A stretch of DNA of 64,000 nucleotides from contig OZ020267.1 of the NCBI GenBank assembly GCA_963971225.1, positions 51,779,993-51,843,992 on the forward strand. Direction: 5' to 3'. Made by a program: the position numbers and the translations under genes. This stretch comes from Melieria omissa. Taxonomy: Eukaryota; Arthropoda; Insecta; Diptera; Ulidiidae. This document shows positions 34,981 to 46,416 of this stretch, in pieces. The notes beneath the pieces were generated by a model. The model searched no databases and had not been told where the DNA came from. It worked only from the letters and a program-made list of their open reading frames with translations. How positions within the stretch are numbered: the stretch's first letter is position 1; every line of letters starts with the position of its first letter.

Positions 34981-36267
34981 ACACCTCGTTCAATAATGTG
35001 TGTGACTGACACATAGATGGCGGCACTAATACTAAATCAATATTTTTTTCGAAATTGTGAACCTTTTTAGGCTTACTGTCAAAATTATATGTCAATCCGA
35101 CCATTAGTTTACAAGTTACAGTGCTTTAAGTGACACTACTTTTGAGTTTTCAAAAAAAATGAATTCAAAGCAATTCCGTGTACTGATTTATCATTGTTTT
35201 TTAATGAAAAAAAATACTGTTCAATGCCAGGAATGGCTTGAACAACATTATTCGGACTCTGCTCCATCAAAAAGAACCATTTGTTATTGGTATGCCGAAT
35301 TCAAACGTGGTCGTACAGACACCGATGACATTCCATCTCCTGGACGGCCAAATGACGCTGTTATTCCGGAAAACGTTGAAAAAACACTGAAAATCATTAT
35401 GTCCGACCGTAAAGTGAAAGTGGGGGAGATTGCTGACATTCTAAAGATATCAGCAGGCAGTGTACACACCATAATACACGAACATTTGGTTATGAAAAAG
35501 GTGTTTTCGAAATGGGTGCCGCGTTTGCTCACACCGGAGCAAAAACAACAACGAATCGATGATTCAAAGAGCTGTTTGGACATGTTTACGCGCAACAAGT
35601 CGGAGTTTTTGCGTCGGTACATCACAATGGATGAAACATGGATCCACCATTTCACTCCAGAGTCAAATCGGCAGTTTGCTGAGTGGCATGCAACCGGTGA
35701 AAGCCGCCCAAAGCGTCCAAAGGCACAAATATCGGCTGGCAAGGTTATGGCGTCAGTATTTTGGGGTGTGCACGGAATAACATTCATCGACTATCTTGAG
35801 AAAGGGAAAACAATCAATAGCGACTATTATATAGCATTGTTGGAAGGTTTGAAAGAAGAAATCGCGATTAAGCGGCCCCATATGAAGAAGAAAAAAGTGT
35901 TGTTTCACCAAGACAATGCACCGTGTCACAAGTTGATGAAAACGATGGCAAAAATGCATGAATTGGGCTTCGAATTGCTTCCTCATCCCCCGTATTCTCC
36001 AGATCTGGCCCCCAGCGACTACTGGCTCTTCGCAGACCGCAAAAAGATGCTCCGTGGTAAGAGATTTGGCTCAAATGATGAAGTAATCGCCGAAACTAAC
36101 GACTATTTTGAAGGCAAAGAAAAATCGTTCTACAAAGGCGGTATCGAAAGATTGGAAAAGCGTTGGAATGATTGTATCTCCCTAAAAGGGGACTATGTTG
36201 ATGAATAAAAATTTGGCAAAAAAATGTGTTTTAATTAGTTAGTCACACACATTATTGAACGAAGTGT
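34981..36267 (+). mobile_element. Full-length mariner, irritans group, 1287 bp
   Basis: Inverted termini ACACCTCGTTCAATAATGTG (left) and ACACTTCGTTCAATAATGTG (right, complemented) differ at one base over about 27 bp and are flanked by TA at 34979-34980 and 36268-36269. The size is standard for mariner, and it carries one uninterrupted transposase frame. It lies between the two SV2-like genes, sense to both. Confidence 0.95.
35159..36208 (+). CDS. mariner transposase, irritans group, intact 349 residues
   Basis: Cut-and-paste transposase acting in the nucleus on its own 27-bp ends, inserting at TA. The full frame starts ATG 35159, one residue longer than Himar1 as I recall it. Paired helix-turn-helix domains: FRVLIYHCFLMKKNTVQCQE ... 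RTICYWYAEFKRG and VGEIADILKISAGSVHTIIH. Catalytic DD34D: first Asp in YITMDETWIHHF, second in FHQDNAPCHK, third in YSPDLAPSDYWLF. The linker normally WVPHEL or WVPREL reads WVPRLL here, a change in a motif known to control synapsis in mariners. Frame integrity and nearly perfect ends indicate a young copy; activity is unproven. Confidence 0.95.
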   Translation: MNSKQFRVLIYHCFLMKKNTVQCQEWLEQHYSDSAPSKRTICYWYAEFKRGRTDTDDIPSPGRPNDAVIPENVEKTLKIIMSDRKVKVGEIADILKISAGSVHTIIHEHLVMKKVFSKWVPRLLTPEQKQQRIDDSKSCLDMFTRNKSEFLRRYITMDETWIHHFTPESNRQFAEWHATGESRPKRPKAQISAGKVMASVFWGVHGITFIDYLEKGKTINSDYYIALLEGLKEEIAIKRPHMKKKKVLFHQDNAPCHKLMKTMAKMHELGFELLPHPPYSPDLAPSDYWLFADRKKMLRGKRFGSNDEVIAETNDYFEGKEKSFYKGGIERLEKRWNDCISLKGDYVDE

Positions 36268-36269
36268 TA

Positions 36270-38268
36270 TGTAAGGCAAAATTGACATTACTTGATGCTC
36301 TGCTTCATTGATGCTCTCTGAGCTTACATGTAATGACCGACCAAAAAAATATTAAATGAATTTGAATCAATGAACAATAAATTAATCACACTTACCTGAC
36401 ACGTAAACTGTAATAACTAAATTTGACATCATAATGTTTTTTTTTTAGAATTGGGTCGTAAATAATATTTGACTTAGGTATTTCGGGGATCGTAATACCT
36501 CCCATACTAAATAAAGTTTATTATAGCATAGCTTTAAAAGTATGTAAAAGATGCATATTGAAACTCGGTATGGATTTACCACTTAGTGGTTTACTTTAAT
36601 TGAAAACATGTGGCGGGCGTTTAGTAACGAGCAAGGCGGCATCATTACATAACTAAAACTGTTGTCAGTGAGTCAGTCAGATCTCTCTTATTCTAGGAAT
36701 ATTCCTGAATGCCTTAAAATGCTATTTATTTCATATTTTTAATGTAAAGTTTTTAATGCATATACTTCTCTATCTTATATTCTTATAGTTTGTAATGTTT
36801 TCCATAGATAAAAAAATAATAAAAATAATAAAAAATAAATAAAAATAAATAAAATGATATAAAATAAAATTAAATAAAATAAAATAAAATAAAATAAAAT
36901 AAAATTAAAAAGTAAAATAAAATAAATAACTATTCCTTTGAATTGGTGGTCGCACATCTTGGGCGTTACTAAGTAGATTATTTTTACCGGATGAATTTGA
37001 CGACAAGTCATCAATATGAAAACATTGCACAATAGTTTGGTATTTTTATAATAGCTAAATTTTTAGATTACAAAAATTAATTACTAAATCGACGTAAGCC
37101 AAGTCGCAGGGAACAATTAGTGGGTTCATAAAAACAGCTTCCCATAAAAACTATTATACTTGTTTTCTTTAGACTACATCGTTTTAAAAAGATGACTCAG
37201 CAGAGTTGTTCTTGCTACAGATAACGGCAAATTGTATTTTTTTATTTAACTAAATGACATCCCATTCATGCATAGAGATTTTCGCTACTTTCAATAAACA
37301 CGAATAATTACTCAGATCCCTATAAGCTGGCAGGGATACTTTAACAAGCATTTTGAGAAAACTGAGCATGAATGAATCTCCAATGTTTAATCCCTCCTTG
37401 GAGCAAAGTACTTCATGACGCAATAATGAGTTTGCAAATATCAGTTCTGCGTTTAAATCTGATAGCGTCTGCTGCTATCAGAAGATTTCGCACAAACTGA
37501 ATGACACGCTCTTTTCATCCTCCGAACAGCCTCGCCGACCCGTTGCTTCTGACACCTGCAAATGCAAAGCAACACAGACTTGACTTATCTCGCCTAAAAT
37601 ATCAGATTTAGCATTACGTTGACGGTAAGATTTACACAAGTTTGTTCAGTAAACAGTACGTCAACTCTTTATTGTGCGACCATATAAATTCATTGTGGTG
37701 GGTGCTCTACGCTTCTGTATAAGTGCACATCTACACAAGTAACTGTGTGTGTCTACGATCTGTATCTGTGGATTGGACTTTCTCAGTGGTAACTGCCGTT
37801 ATGAGACTATTTAAATAGTTCTTTATTGCAGGTTCTATAGAGCTCACGTTATTCTATTTGTTTCAATTTCTTTGCGATAAGGCAATATTTAAATGAAAAT
37901 GCATTGCGCCTTAATAACAACGCTCTGAATACATTTCAAACACTCACAACTTGCCCGTTGGCGAGAACGGTAGACTTTCATTGACTGGGCGGCGAACTCA
38001 ATTAACAAATCGCGAAACACGGCTGTGAAGTGAAGGATTTCTAAACCATTTTCTACCTGCGTAAATTTTAATCGGAAACCAAAACGACTGCGAATATATT
38101 TTATATAATATTTAAATCAATAATTAAAAAGCTAAAAATAGTGTTTATCAATAAAAAAGAAGTGCTAAACTAAAGTATTAAATAGCCAGAGTTGCACATA
38201 AATACATGCAACACTAATTTTAAAAGTCATAGTTATAAAAAAAGAGTTTCTTTGCTTGACAACAAATC
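36270..38268. other. Intergenic DNA upstream of SV2-like copy 2
   Basis: No supported gene before the start codon at 38269. A low-complexity AAAAT/AAATA tract lies at about 36806-36930. The final 300 bp probably include promoter and 5' UTR of the downstream transporter. Confidence 0.5.
36806..36930. repeat. (AAAAT)n microsatellite
   Basis: Long run of AAAAT and AAATA units with few interruptions. Confidence 0.9.
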
Positions 38269-41200
38269 ATGAGTGCAAAGGATCAAGATAAAGCCAAAGG
38301 TACAGATCCAATAAAATAATAATTTTAATAAATATTTATGTGTGCAGAAACAAAAATAATACAACTTCCAAAAGCATTTTGATATCATCAGTGATGTGCG
38401 TAATTCTTCAATAAAGTTCGTATGTGATTAAAAAATTTAGTTTTCAACTGCGTTTTTCTCACAATTTATTAATAATTATATGAGATGTCTTAAATTAGAA
38501 AATGCATGCACTAAAGTGAAAAAGGGAACAACAATGCCTGTATACACTCAAAAAGTATTCATTCGTGCGCAAACATTTCAATTGAAGGCTGCAGAGTTCA
38601 ATTGAAGAGAAGCATTTCAATTAATCAAATTGGCTATAGAGTGGAAAAGCAACTAATAATTGCCATATGTATGAATATCAGTGCTAGACAAACAAATGAA
38701 TCTTTTACAATTGAAAAACAAAAAACAGACTGTTTAGACATTGTATACACTTGCAATGTACAAAGATGCAATATACACAAATGCTGCAAAAACCATTATT
38801 TGTAAATAGACGAAACTGTGAAATGCACATAATTCGGTTTTTACACGGTAGATTGGTTCCAGGAAAACCCGTATAAAAAAAGCCGAGTAAAAAAAACATT
38901 GATCGTATGCAAAAATAGGTTATTGGTTCCTTATCTCTAAAACCTATAAAAATTAGTGAAAACAAGGATTTTTTTAAGAACAAGCATATAATGTGTATTT
39001 ACACAAGCTTAGTTATTAAATTAAAAAAAGTTATGCACTCTAAGCTTAAAAGTAATGTAAATTAAATGTAAAATTTGACCACAAATCCACAAAAAGGGAA
39101 TTTCCCTAGACTTGTGATATTTACATATTTCGCAAAAATTAAATTCGGAAAACAAAATTTTAACCCAAAAGATGTTGAATCGTGCTAAATGGAACAAAAT
39201 CGTGCAAAAAATTTTAAATTTTTTTACTTTCAAACCGTGTTAAATCAAAACCGTGTAAAAAAAGACCGTTTAAAAACAGAATTAGGTGTATTTTATTAAT
39301 AGCCAATATGAATCTATGAGCCAAATTTGCAACAATGAAAACCAATCTTTAAAGAAATAAAAACATTTCTGCTGTATAAAGTTTTTGTGTTGTCAATGAT
39401 TGCAATTGTGAAGTTACTGTTTGAAATTTTTACAAATACTATTCTATAAATTAATCAGAAAGTTTTAAAGTACCATCAACCCAACAAATTACTAAAAAAA
39501 ACATTAAAATGGATTCTACGGAAACGCCTGCTCGATAAAACCGTAAACAATTCCGACATTCTTCGATGTTTATACTGAGAAGTTTCTGAAGTTCCCCGCA
39601 TTCGAAGCGGCCTTAAAACCGAAGTCAAGAACAAAAACCAACCAATCAGTTACTTGGGCACATTTCTGAAAATAGCGCAGTCACCAAACTTCTACTTCAA
39701 TAACTCAATGGTTCAGTCAAATCTGTCACATAAAATTACAAGTGCGATGAAACTTCATTTTAATTAAGTCCTTCTCTACCTTCCACACAACGATTTCTGT
39801 TGTGGTTGCTGTTCGAATAAAAAGACAAACGAACCTGTACAGGGGGGGCGGTACAGGGGCGTAGTCAAGGGGGAAGGAGGTTTTATGAACCCCCATGTCC
39901 TAAAATTATTTAAAGTTTTCAATCACTATGAATGGTATATACGTGCCCACATTAGCAAAAAGGTCTTTTCATCTTTAAACATTTGAAAGAATAATAAGAA
40001 AAAATTATTTTGGTAAAACCGATATGATTGTTTTAAATAGCCCTGTACAGCTATTTGCTTAATCTAAAAGCATGTCTAATGAGTGTTTTAGATTGTCGGC
40101 TGCAATGTCCTTCAGGTACGTCGGTACAAGCCTTTTGGATAGCTTTTACGTCCTCACAACGCGTTTGTTTAATCGGTATATACGTTTTTTTTTATAAGAT
40201 GAAAGTTGCACGATGCCGAATCAGGTGAAAACAAGGAGTGGTTGATGGTTAAAACTCGACTTTAAGTCAAAAAATCAGTCACAAGTTTCTATCGATAAGA
40301 TGGCGTCTTTCGATAGCCAAAAATTTAGTTAAAATACGATAAATGTTATTGGCATGCTTAACCTTCTGCCCGTCCCTTGGGGTCGATTTGACGCCAGGCG
40401 GAATTAAAAAACGGTTGAGCGATTTTGTGCATTCGTCTACTTCTGTTATTTAGTGTTAATTTCGGAGCTTTCCCCTTTTCTTTTGTGATTTATGTGTAAC
40501 ATTTCTTCATGTTTTGTCAGTAAATTATATAACTGTTTGATTGGGGTCATCCTGACCCCAAACAACAGCGAACGCAATTTCGAGCAAAAGACAGACATAA
40601 GGTTAACCTTCCCTTTCCAACGATTTTTTTATTCGTCCTTGACCAATACCCACCCGGATGACACCAGGCGCTTGCGCCGCTATTTTGAATAAAAATCTCA
40701 ACAAATAAATTATAATAAATAATTTTTTCCATACCTCAGTATTTAGTATCTTCCTCTGGCGATAGTCCGTTTTTCGAAAAAAGCCTAACTTTAACGATAA
40801 ACTACATTGGATAAATACTCTGGCAGATAGTAAACATGAATATTGAAAAGATCACCCGAATGGGTATAAGGAAAGCGAAGGTTTAATCAAATTTTAAGTA
40901 GATTTTGTCTGATCTTTGATGGCTTTGGCTCAGTTTTGATGGAATCTGCGGTGATCGTGGATTTCAGTTGGCTAACACGTTGGTCATCATTTATGTCCTT
41001 ACAACAGTTTTTAAATCGCATTTACCACTCATGAAGTCTGCCACGAGATAAACGATCATCACCAAAAAAATTGGTTCATCAAATGAAGTGTTTTGGTTAA
41101 ACTTTTACCAATTACAAAGCAAAACTTAATATTTGCTCTTTACAATAAGGGGTTGGCCCCAACCCATAATCATTACGTTACATAGTGATGATATACAGAC

Positions 41201-43925
41201 GGAAAAATGAGAATACAATGTCCGGAGGAGGTGTTCGCTATGTTTTTATCGCAGTAAACTATGGACAATCCTAACGCACGCTAAATTGTTATTACTCCCA
41301 CATACATAGGTGCACTGCCTTAACGCCTGTGTGGTGTCGGCCATAAACCTTATCAGCAAACACTTTTAATTCAGCACTAAGCACATAAACAATTGCAATA
41401 GAATGACGAAGCTAACTAGAGAACAAAAAGATGTTTATTGCACTTTGAAATCAGTTTCAAACTGAATTACAAACTAAATTGCAAATCATTTTGGCTCGTC
41501 ATTCAGTGCACATGTAAACAACACTAATTCATACACATTTAATATTTTAGAGGAAAAGGATGAGCCCGCCGATTTTGAAAAAGCCATCGCTGCAGCGGGA
41601 TTCGGATTTTTCAATCTGTTGCTGCTGCTGGTGTCGTTGCCAGCCACGTTCGCCAGCGTATTCGAAACGTCCACCATGTCGTACATTCTGCCCATTGCCG
41701 AGTGCGATCTCAAACTGGCGCTGCTGGACAAAGGCATGCTGAACGCGGCCACATACGCGGGCATGATAACGTCGGCCATCGTCTGGGGCTACCTGGCGGA
41801 CACGCAGGGTCGCAAGAAGATTCTGGTCTATGGCTATCTGGTTGATGCTGTCTGCGTGTTTGGCAGCGCGTTAAGTCAAAATTTTGAAATGCTTGTGGTC
41901 TTCAAGTTTCTCGGAGGATTTTGGTTGGTTTGTTTTTATTGTTGTTTCATAGCTATGTGTTGCTGACTCGTTCATAAATTGCAGCGTGAATGGACCGGGC
42001 GCAGTGTTATTCACTTATCTCACCGAAATGCATGGCTCCAAGCACCGACAACGAGTTCTTATGGTGCTGGGCATGGTCACTTCGACGGCGACGCTTATGC
42101 TGCCCCTGCTGGCGTGGGCCATATTTCCACGCGACTGGCACTTTACACTGTTCAACAGTTTAAATGGTAAATTGTTTTATCGACACCCTATCTGAGGCGA
42201 CTGACTGACTTGTGAATCTGCAGTGCATTCCTGGCAAATATTTTTGGCTGTTTGTGGTTTGCCGAGCTTGGTGAGCGGCCTGATGCTTATGATCCTGCCG
42301 GAAAGTCCCAAGTTTCTGATGTCGCAGGGCAGAAATGGCGAGGCTTTGCGCTCCTTTCAGAAAATCTATGCCTTCAACACGCGATTGTCAAAGGATACCT
42401 ATCCGGTATGTGGACTATTTGTGTGTGAAATGTGACGTGTCCTCTACTCTGTCTTGCTTCTTCTTTCAGATTAAACAACTCTTGGAGGAAGTGCCCAATC
42501 GCAGCAGCAATGTCAACGAGACAATCTTCACCATCGAAAATAAACCAGTCAAGCCGAAATTTAAACTCGAGTCGAGAACTTTCTCACAAGCGCTGCGCGA
42601 GGGCATGCAACAAATTAGGCCAATATTTAAGAAACCACTGCTGGGACATTCGCTGCATGTCTACACCATGAATTTCTGCATTCTGTTGGGGTAGGTTGCC
42701 GTCTTGGAGAGCAGGAATATTCGCTGATTTACTTGACGAATGATGTGTGTGCTTCTTCGTTTCAGTTTAAACACCATTCGACTGTGGCTGCCTCAGCTCT
42801 TTGCTTCGATTGCCGAGTATGAAGCGCTAAACAGCGGCAACGAAGCCTCATCGAATCTCTGTACCATTCTAGAGTTCAGTGTCAACAAAACGGTGGAGAC
42901 AGTCGACAATAACGTCGATAGGTGTAGTACGGTATGTTTCAAATATTATTTTAAACCCAAGAAATATGGAATTAAGGGGGGGGGGTGTAGGTTTTAATGG
43001 TTTCTCTACACACACGCACGTTGCAAGCATGTGCAGTATTTGGAAATAGGAAGAATCCAAAATTCGAATTTTCGAAATTCCCAGATAGTACTATGCTCCC
43101 TTAAGCAATTATAGGGTCAGCTACACGGAAAGATATGGGCATAAAGCCTCATTTTAATACCATAGTTCGATATTCAGTTTCTATCCCACCAGTTCAGTTC
43201 TTAATCCAAACATATTGGATCGACGCTTCAGTAAATTTCCTTCCCACAATGCAAATTATTTGACATAAGGCATTCCTTTTCAGCCAACGACAGTCTCAAT
43301 GGATCTGTACACGAACAACATCATTGTGTCACTAACCGGCATGTTGGGTTACTGCTTCGCTGGCGTAATTGTGCGAGCCCTGGGCGCCAAACGGATGCTG
43401 AGTAAGTTCTCACCATCGATTATTTGATTCGATTTGATTCATATTGAACACCTGCAGCTTTCGGTCTGCTCATATCTGGCTGCCTTGGCTTCAGTCTCTA
43501 TTGGTCAGTTAGTGGAATGACTACGCTCATTATTTCCGCCGCGTTTGTCACCGTGGCCAGCATATCCACGTCATCGTTGCTGGGCGTAGTCGTTGCGCTA
43601 TTTCCAACATCACTGAGGTAACATTTACAAATTTAGTATATTGTCCGAAAACTATTAATCGAGTTGACTGTAGAACACTTGTGGTTGCTATTGCAATGAT
43701 GTTCGGCCGCCTGGGAGCGCTGTCCGGCAACATGCTCTTTCCAGTATTCGTCGAAATTGGCTGCATACCACCGTTCCTCATGGTCGGTTTGGTGATGCTG
43801 TGTAAGTAAACAAATGTCAAAGTGTGTCATCAGCACAAACTGATCTTTCTCTTCTTTCGGATCCCATAGGTGCCAGCGCCTTATCTTGCATACTGCCAAG
43901 CCCCAAAAAGATTGCGTTTACGTGA
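38269..43925 (+). CDS. SV2-like major facilitator superfamily transporter, copy 2
   Basis: Membrane transporter, tandem paralogue of the gene at 29415-32717; substrate unknown. Exons: 38269-38299, 41551-41923, 41985-42166, 42224-42405, 42470-42690, 42766-42931, 43284-43401, 43458-43617, 43674-43801, 43870-43925, all in phase, 538 residues. Exon 1 encodes only MSAKDQDKAK; after a 3.25-kb intron the protein continues EEKDEPADFEKAIAAAGFGF into TM1. Motifs: MSYILPIAECDLKLALLDKG, GYLADTQGRKKILVYG (A-motif position), LPESPKFLMSQGRNGEALRS after TM6, and TIRLWLPQLFASIAEYEALN in the TM7-8 region, followed by a cysteine-containing loop with NKT. It lacks the basic cluster in the central loop seen in copy 1. 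It has no intron at the TYAG site used in copy 1 and one extra intron after DRCST. Confidence 0.9.
38832..39282. mobile_element. MITE with ATTCGGTTTTTACACGGT-type ends, 451 bp, TA-flanked
   Basis: The left end ATTCGGTTTTTACACGGT and right end, complemented ATTCTGTTTTTAAACGGT, match at 16 of 18 bases with TA on each side (38830-38831 and 39283-39284). Near the ends CCGTGTAAAA-like motifs recur (39231-39276, and inverted at 38840). Probably a Tc1/mariner or pogo-type non-autonomous element. Confidence 0.55.
40362..40602. mobile_element. Possible piggyBac-like MITE, 241 bp
   Basis: TTAA-CCTTCTGCCCG at the left (TTAA 40358-40361) and, complemented, TTAA-CCTTATGTCTG at the right (TTAA 40603-40606). 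GGGGTCGATTTGACGCC and GGGGTCATCCTGACCCC near the two ends are internal palindromes. The inverted repeat is weak, so this is tentative. Confidence 0.4.
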
Positions 43926-44613
43926 TAAGAACAAGAATTGCATGACAACGTACAAACATGCTGGCGACTCTGTCAATCACCGTACCATGTGTAAGGAGTA
44001 AATAACTTAATTTAGCTTTAGAATCTCATTATTTATTTTGTATTACCATACTTGGAAAGTGTAAACAATTGTAAGATAATAAAAACATCACATATCACAA
44101 AACATTTGAAGTTTGTAGAGTGAGCCGACTCGGATTTAATTATTCAAGTAAAAGTTTCCTTTTACATAATGTAAAAGCAAATCTACCAGAGATCAGGTAA
44201 TCATATCTTGAGTTATGTGGGCAGTATAAGTTATCATTGAATGTATTGATTTTATAAAGATTTGATATGAAGATCAAAGATGACGTTGGCTATTTCCATT
44301 ACAGGATCCGCAATTTTGTGTCTGCTGATATATGTAAACCATTCCACCTGTAAACAAACAGGAAATTCGATCACTTTACAATACTTTTACTGGGCCCGGT
44401 TCAACTTCCGTCCACATGGGTTCAACTTGAATTCAGCAGCAGATCGTTTGACCTGCGGATGCCAAACCTACCGAGCCACTCTGACAAAGACAAATTTCGT
44501 ACCCGCACCTATCTACCACACGTTAAATTATACACTTATGTTCAATGTTTAACTATATTTTCCGGATATATGAATATTATTACAATTACCCTCGACCCTC
44601 GGCCCCCTTTTAA
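43926..44613. other. Convergent 3' region between SV2-like copy 2 and MED7
   Basis: Holds the 3' ends of two tail-to-tail genes. A polyadenylation signal for the plus-strand gene lies at 44078-44083; none was recognised close to the MED7 stop. Confidence 0.5.
44078..44083 (+). terminator. Candidate polyadenylation signal, SV2-like copy 2
   Basis: AATAAA 152 bp downstream of the stop. Confidence 0.5.
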
Positions 44614-45328
44614 CTAATCCATTGCGTCCACAATTTTGCACATGATGCGATCGAGTTGATCACTGCGGTTGCTCCCACTCGACTCTTGTGTATCCACTTC
44701 CATCTTGATGTTGTCCTTCTGCAGCTCATCGTCGTCGCATATTTCGGGCAGAGCAGCGAAAGCCGTGTTCACAATGTCTCGCACACGCTCCAAATGCTTC
44801 TGGAAGCGTATCGTTGTCTCACAGCGCTGGCGCTTCTGCATTTCCATCATAACACGCAGCGTCTCTCGCGCTTGGTGCGGTCGAAATTCGTTAAGCAGGT
44901 GATGCATGTGCACAAAGAGCAGACTGAGATCGTCGATCTGAAAACACAAACGACATGTGACCATTGAAAAGCAAAGTGAAAGCGCCGAAATTTTGTGTAC
45001 TCACTTTCTCTGTACGGCGCGGGCTATCTGGATACTGTATCAGCAAGTCGATGAGATCCAGAAAGTTTACGAAGAGCGAATGATTCAGCTTCTTCAGCTC
45101 CTTGCGTCTATCGAAGTGCAACGGTATCAGCCGCTTAATGTTTTGCGATTCTAAGGAGCGTATCATCTCCTCGTTATTGTACTGTATCCCAAACATACTA
45201 TAGGAGTCCTGTATGGGAGGCGGTGGACGTGGTGTTCGATTGCGCCGCACATTCTCCTCCGAGAACAGATTGATGTACTGCGTCGGCGGCAGCGGCAGGC
45301 TCATTACCTGCGTCTCCGGGTTGGCCAT
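44614..45328 (-). CDS. MED7: Mediator complex subunit 7
   Basis: Nuclear protein of the Mediator middle module, which links transcription activators to RNA polymerase II. Two exons on the minus strand, 45005-45328 and 44614-44937, joined by a 67-bp intron (GTGAGT...TTTTCAG), give 215 residues, the usual length for animal MED7. The N-terminus has [20 protein letters not shown] and the proline run RPPPPIQ; the middle has [20 protein letters not shown] and [20 protein letters not shown]. Exon 2 continues [38 protein letters not shown], with spacing and heptads typical of the helical hairpin that pairs with MED21. It lies head-to-head with Cap-H2, about 1.1 kb between start codons. Confidence 0.96.
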
Positions 45329-46416
45329 TTTGACGTGCTTGGTGAGTGCTGCTTTGAAGTCCTATATGGTGCTGCTTTTTTTTAATTATAGTAATTCTCA
45401 ACGAAGCCAATACACAAATGCTCCCACTCGACTCTGTCCTAAATTGTTTCCTGTAGAACTGTCAGCAGCAGAGCTCGAAGTAATAGAGCTGCCACCTCCT
45501 CGGGAAAATCTCTCTGTCTTCCGCTTTCCACTGGCATTCGCATCATTACGACCATGATACAAAAAAGAGAGGTAGTTTCATTGTCAAAAACTTTGATTAA
45601 AAAGCCGTTTTTGAAGTTTGTTCTAATTGTCAATTTAAAAAAAAAAGTTGCCACTTTAAGGAAATATTGATACTGGGGATTTTAATTTTGATTAGGGAAA
45701 ATTTTTTCAGGAAAATGTTTTTGTCTTTCTGTTAGCAAGCACTCTTGTTGAGCGTACCCATGTGCAAACGTGCTGTAACGAGAGCGTGCTAAATTCCAAA
45801 CTAAATTTAAACAGATTTATTGCAACTTTGGTGCAATTATTTATTGCAAGTTTTTATTGATTTTATGTTATAGGTTTTTTCATTTTTTTTTTGTTACATT
45901 CATAATTTTGTTCGTTTTTAAATTTCTGTTTAAATATCTAATTCTAAAAAAGGTTCTACCTAAAAAAAACCGTTTTATAACATATTCTTCCAAACGCCCT
46001 ACGTATTTTTGTTTTTCAAACGTCAAAAAAAAAAATGGATTTTAAATATTTTGTTTCGAAAAGTGGTAGCGCATTTTTAAAGAAGAACGTCAAAAACGGC
46101 TTTTATGTCAGATGCTCAATATGGCTACAGAGAAGAAGAAGTGGAACTACCTCTCTTTTTGTATCATGATTACGACTTTGTGAATTTGTTGTGTTCCTTT
46201 GTCGGCCATTTCATTTTCGGAATTTCTTCGTGCCACACAAATGCAACCCTGAAAGCGAAGGAAAAAGTAAAAAATGCGTGTAGGAGAATTGTGTGGAGAA
46301 AATGAAACATTGTGAAGAAGCAGAACAAAATAAGAGAAAATATAATCTAAAAAAAATAATGAATAATTTATAAAAATACAATCAAGTGCATATTTTATCG
46401 AAAGCTGGTGGCAAAT
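45329..46416. other. Divergent intergenic region between MED7 and Cap-H2
   Basis: Probably the two promoters. Sequence from 45590 to 46100 is very T-rich. No clear TATA box or transposon. A frame at 46105-46305 has no recognisable product. Confidence 0.5.

Larger units (their letters stand above)
38300..41550 (+). other. First intron of SV2-like copy 2, with MITEs
   Basis: GTACAG donor at 38300, acceptor ATATTTTAG ending 41550. Holds MITE-like elements at 38832-39282 and 40362-40602, and G-rich repeat debris near 39841. No nested gene recognised. Confidence 0.7.

Noticed and set aside
36775..37032. Minus-strand frame rich in Phe, Leu and Ile
   Set aside because: It is the translation of an (AAAAT)n microsatellite.
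39530..39660. Translated similarity to a transposase-like stretch (FLKFPAFEA...)
   Set aside because: Short, interrupted by stops and not tied to any family I can name.
46105..46305. Possible upstream start for Cap-H2 (MSDAQYGYREEE)
   Set aside because: No in-phase donor joins it to the H2 domain exon, and the hydrophobic, Cys-rich remainder does not resemble CAP-H2.
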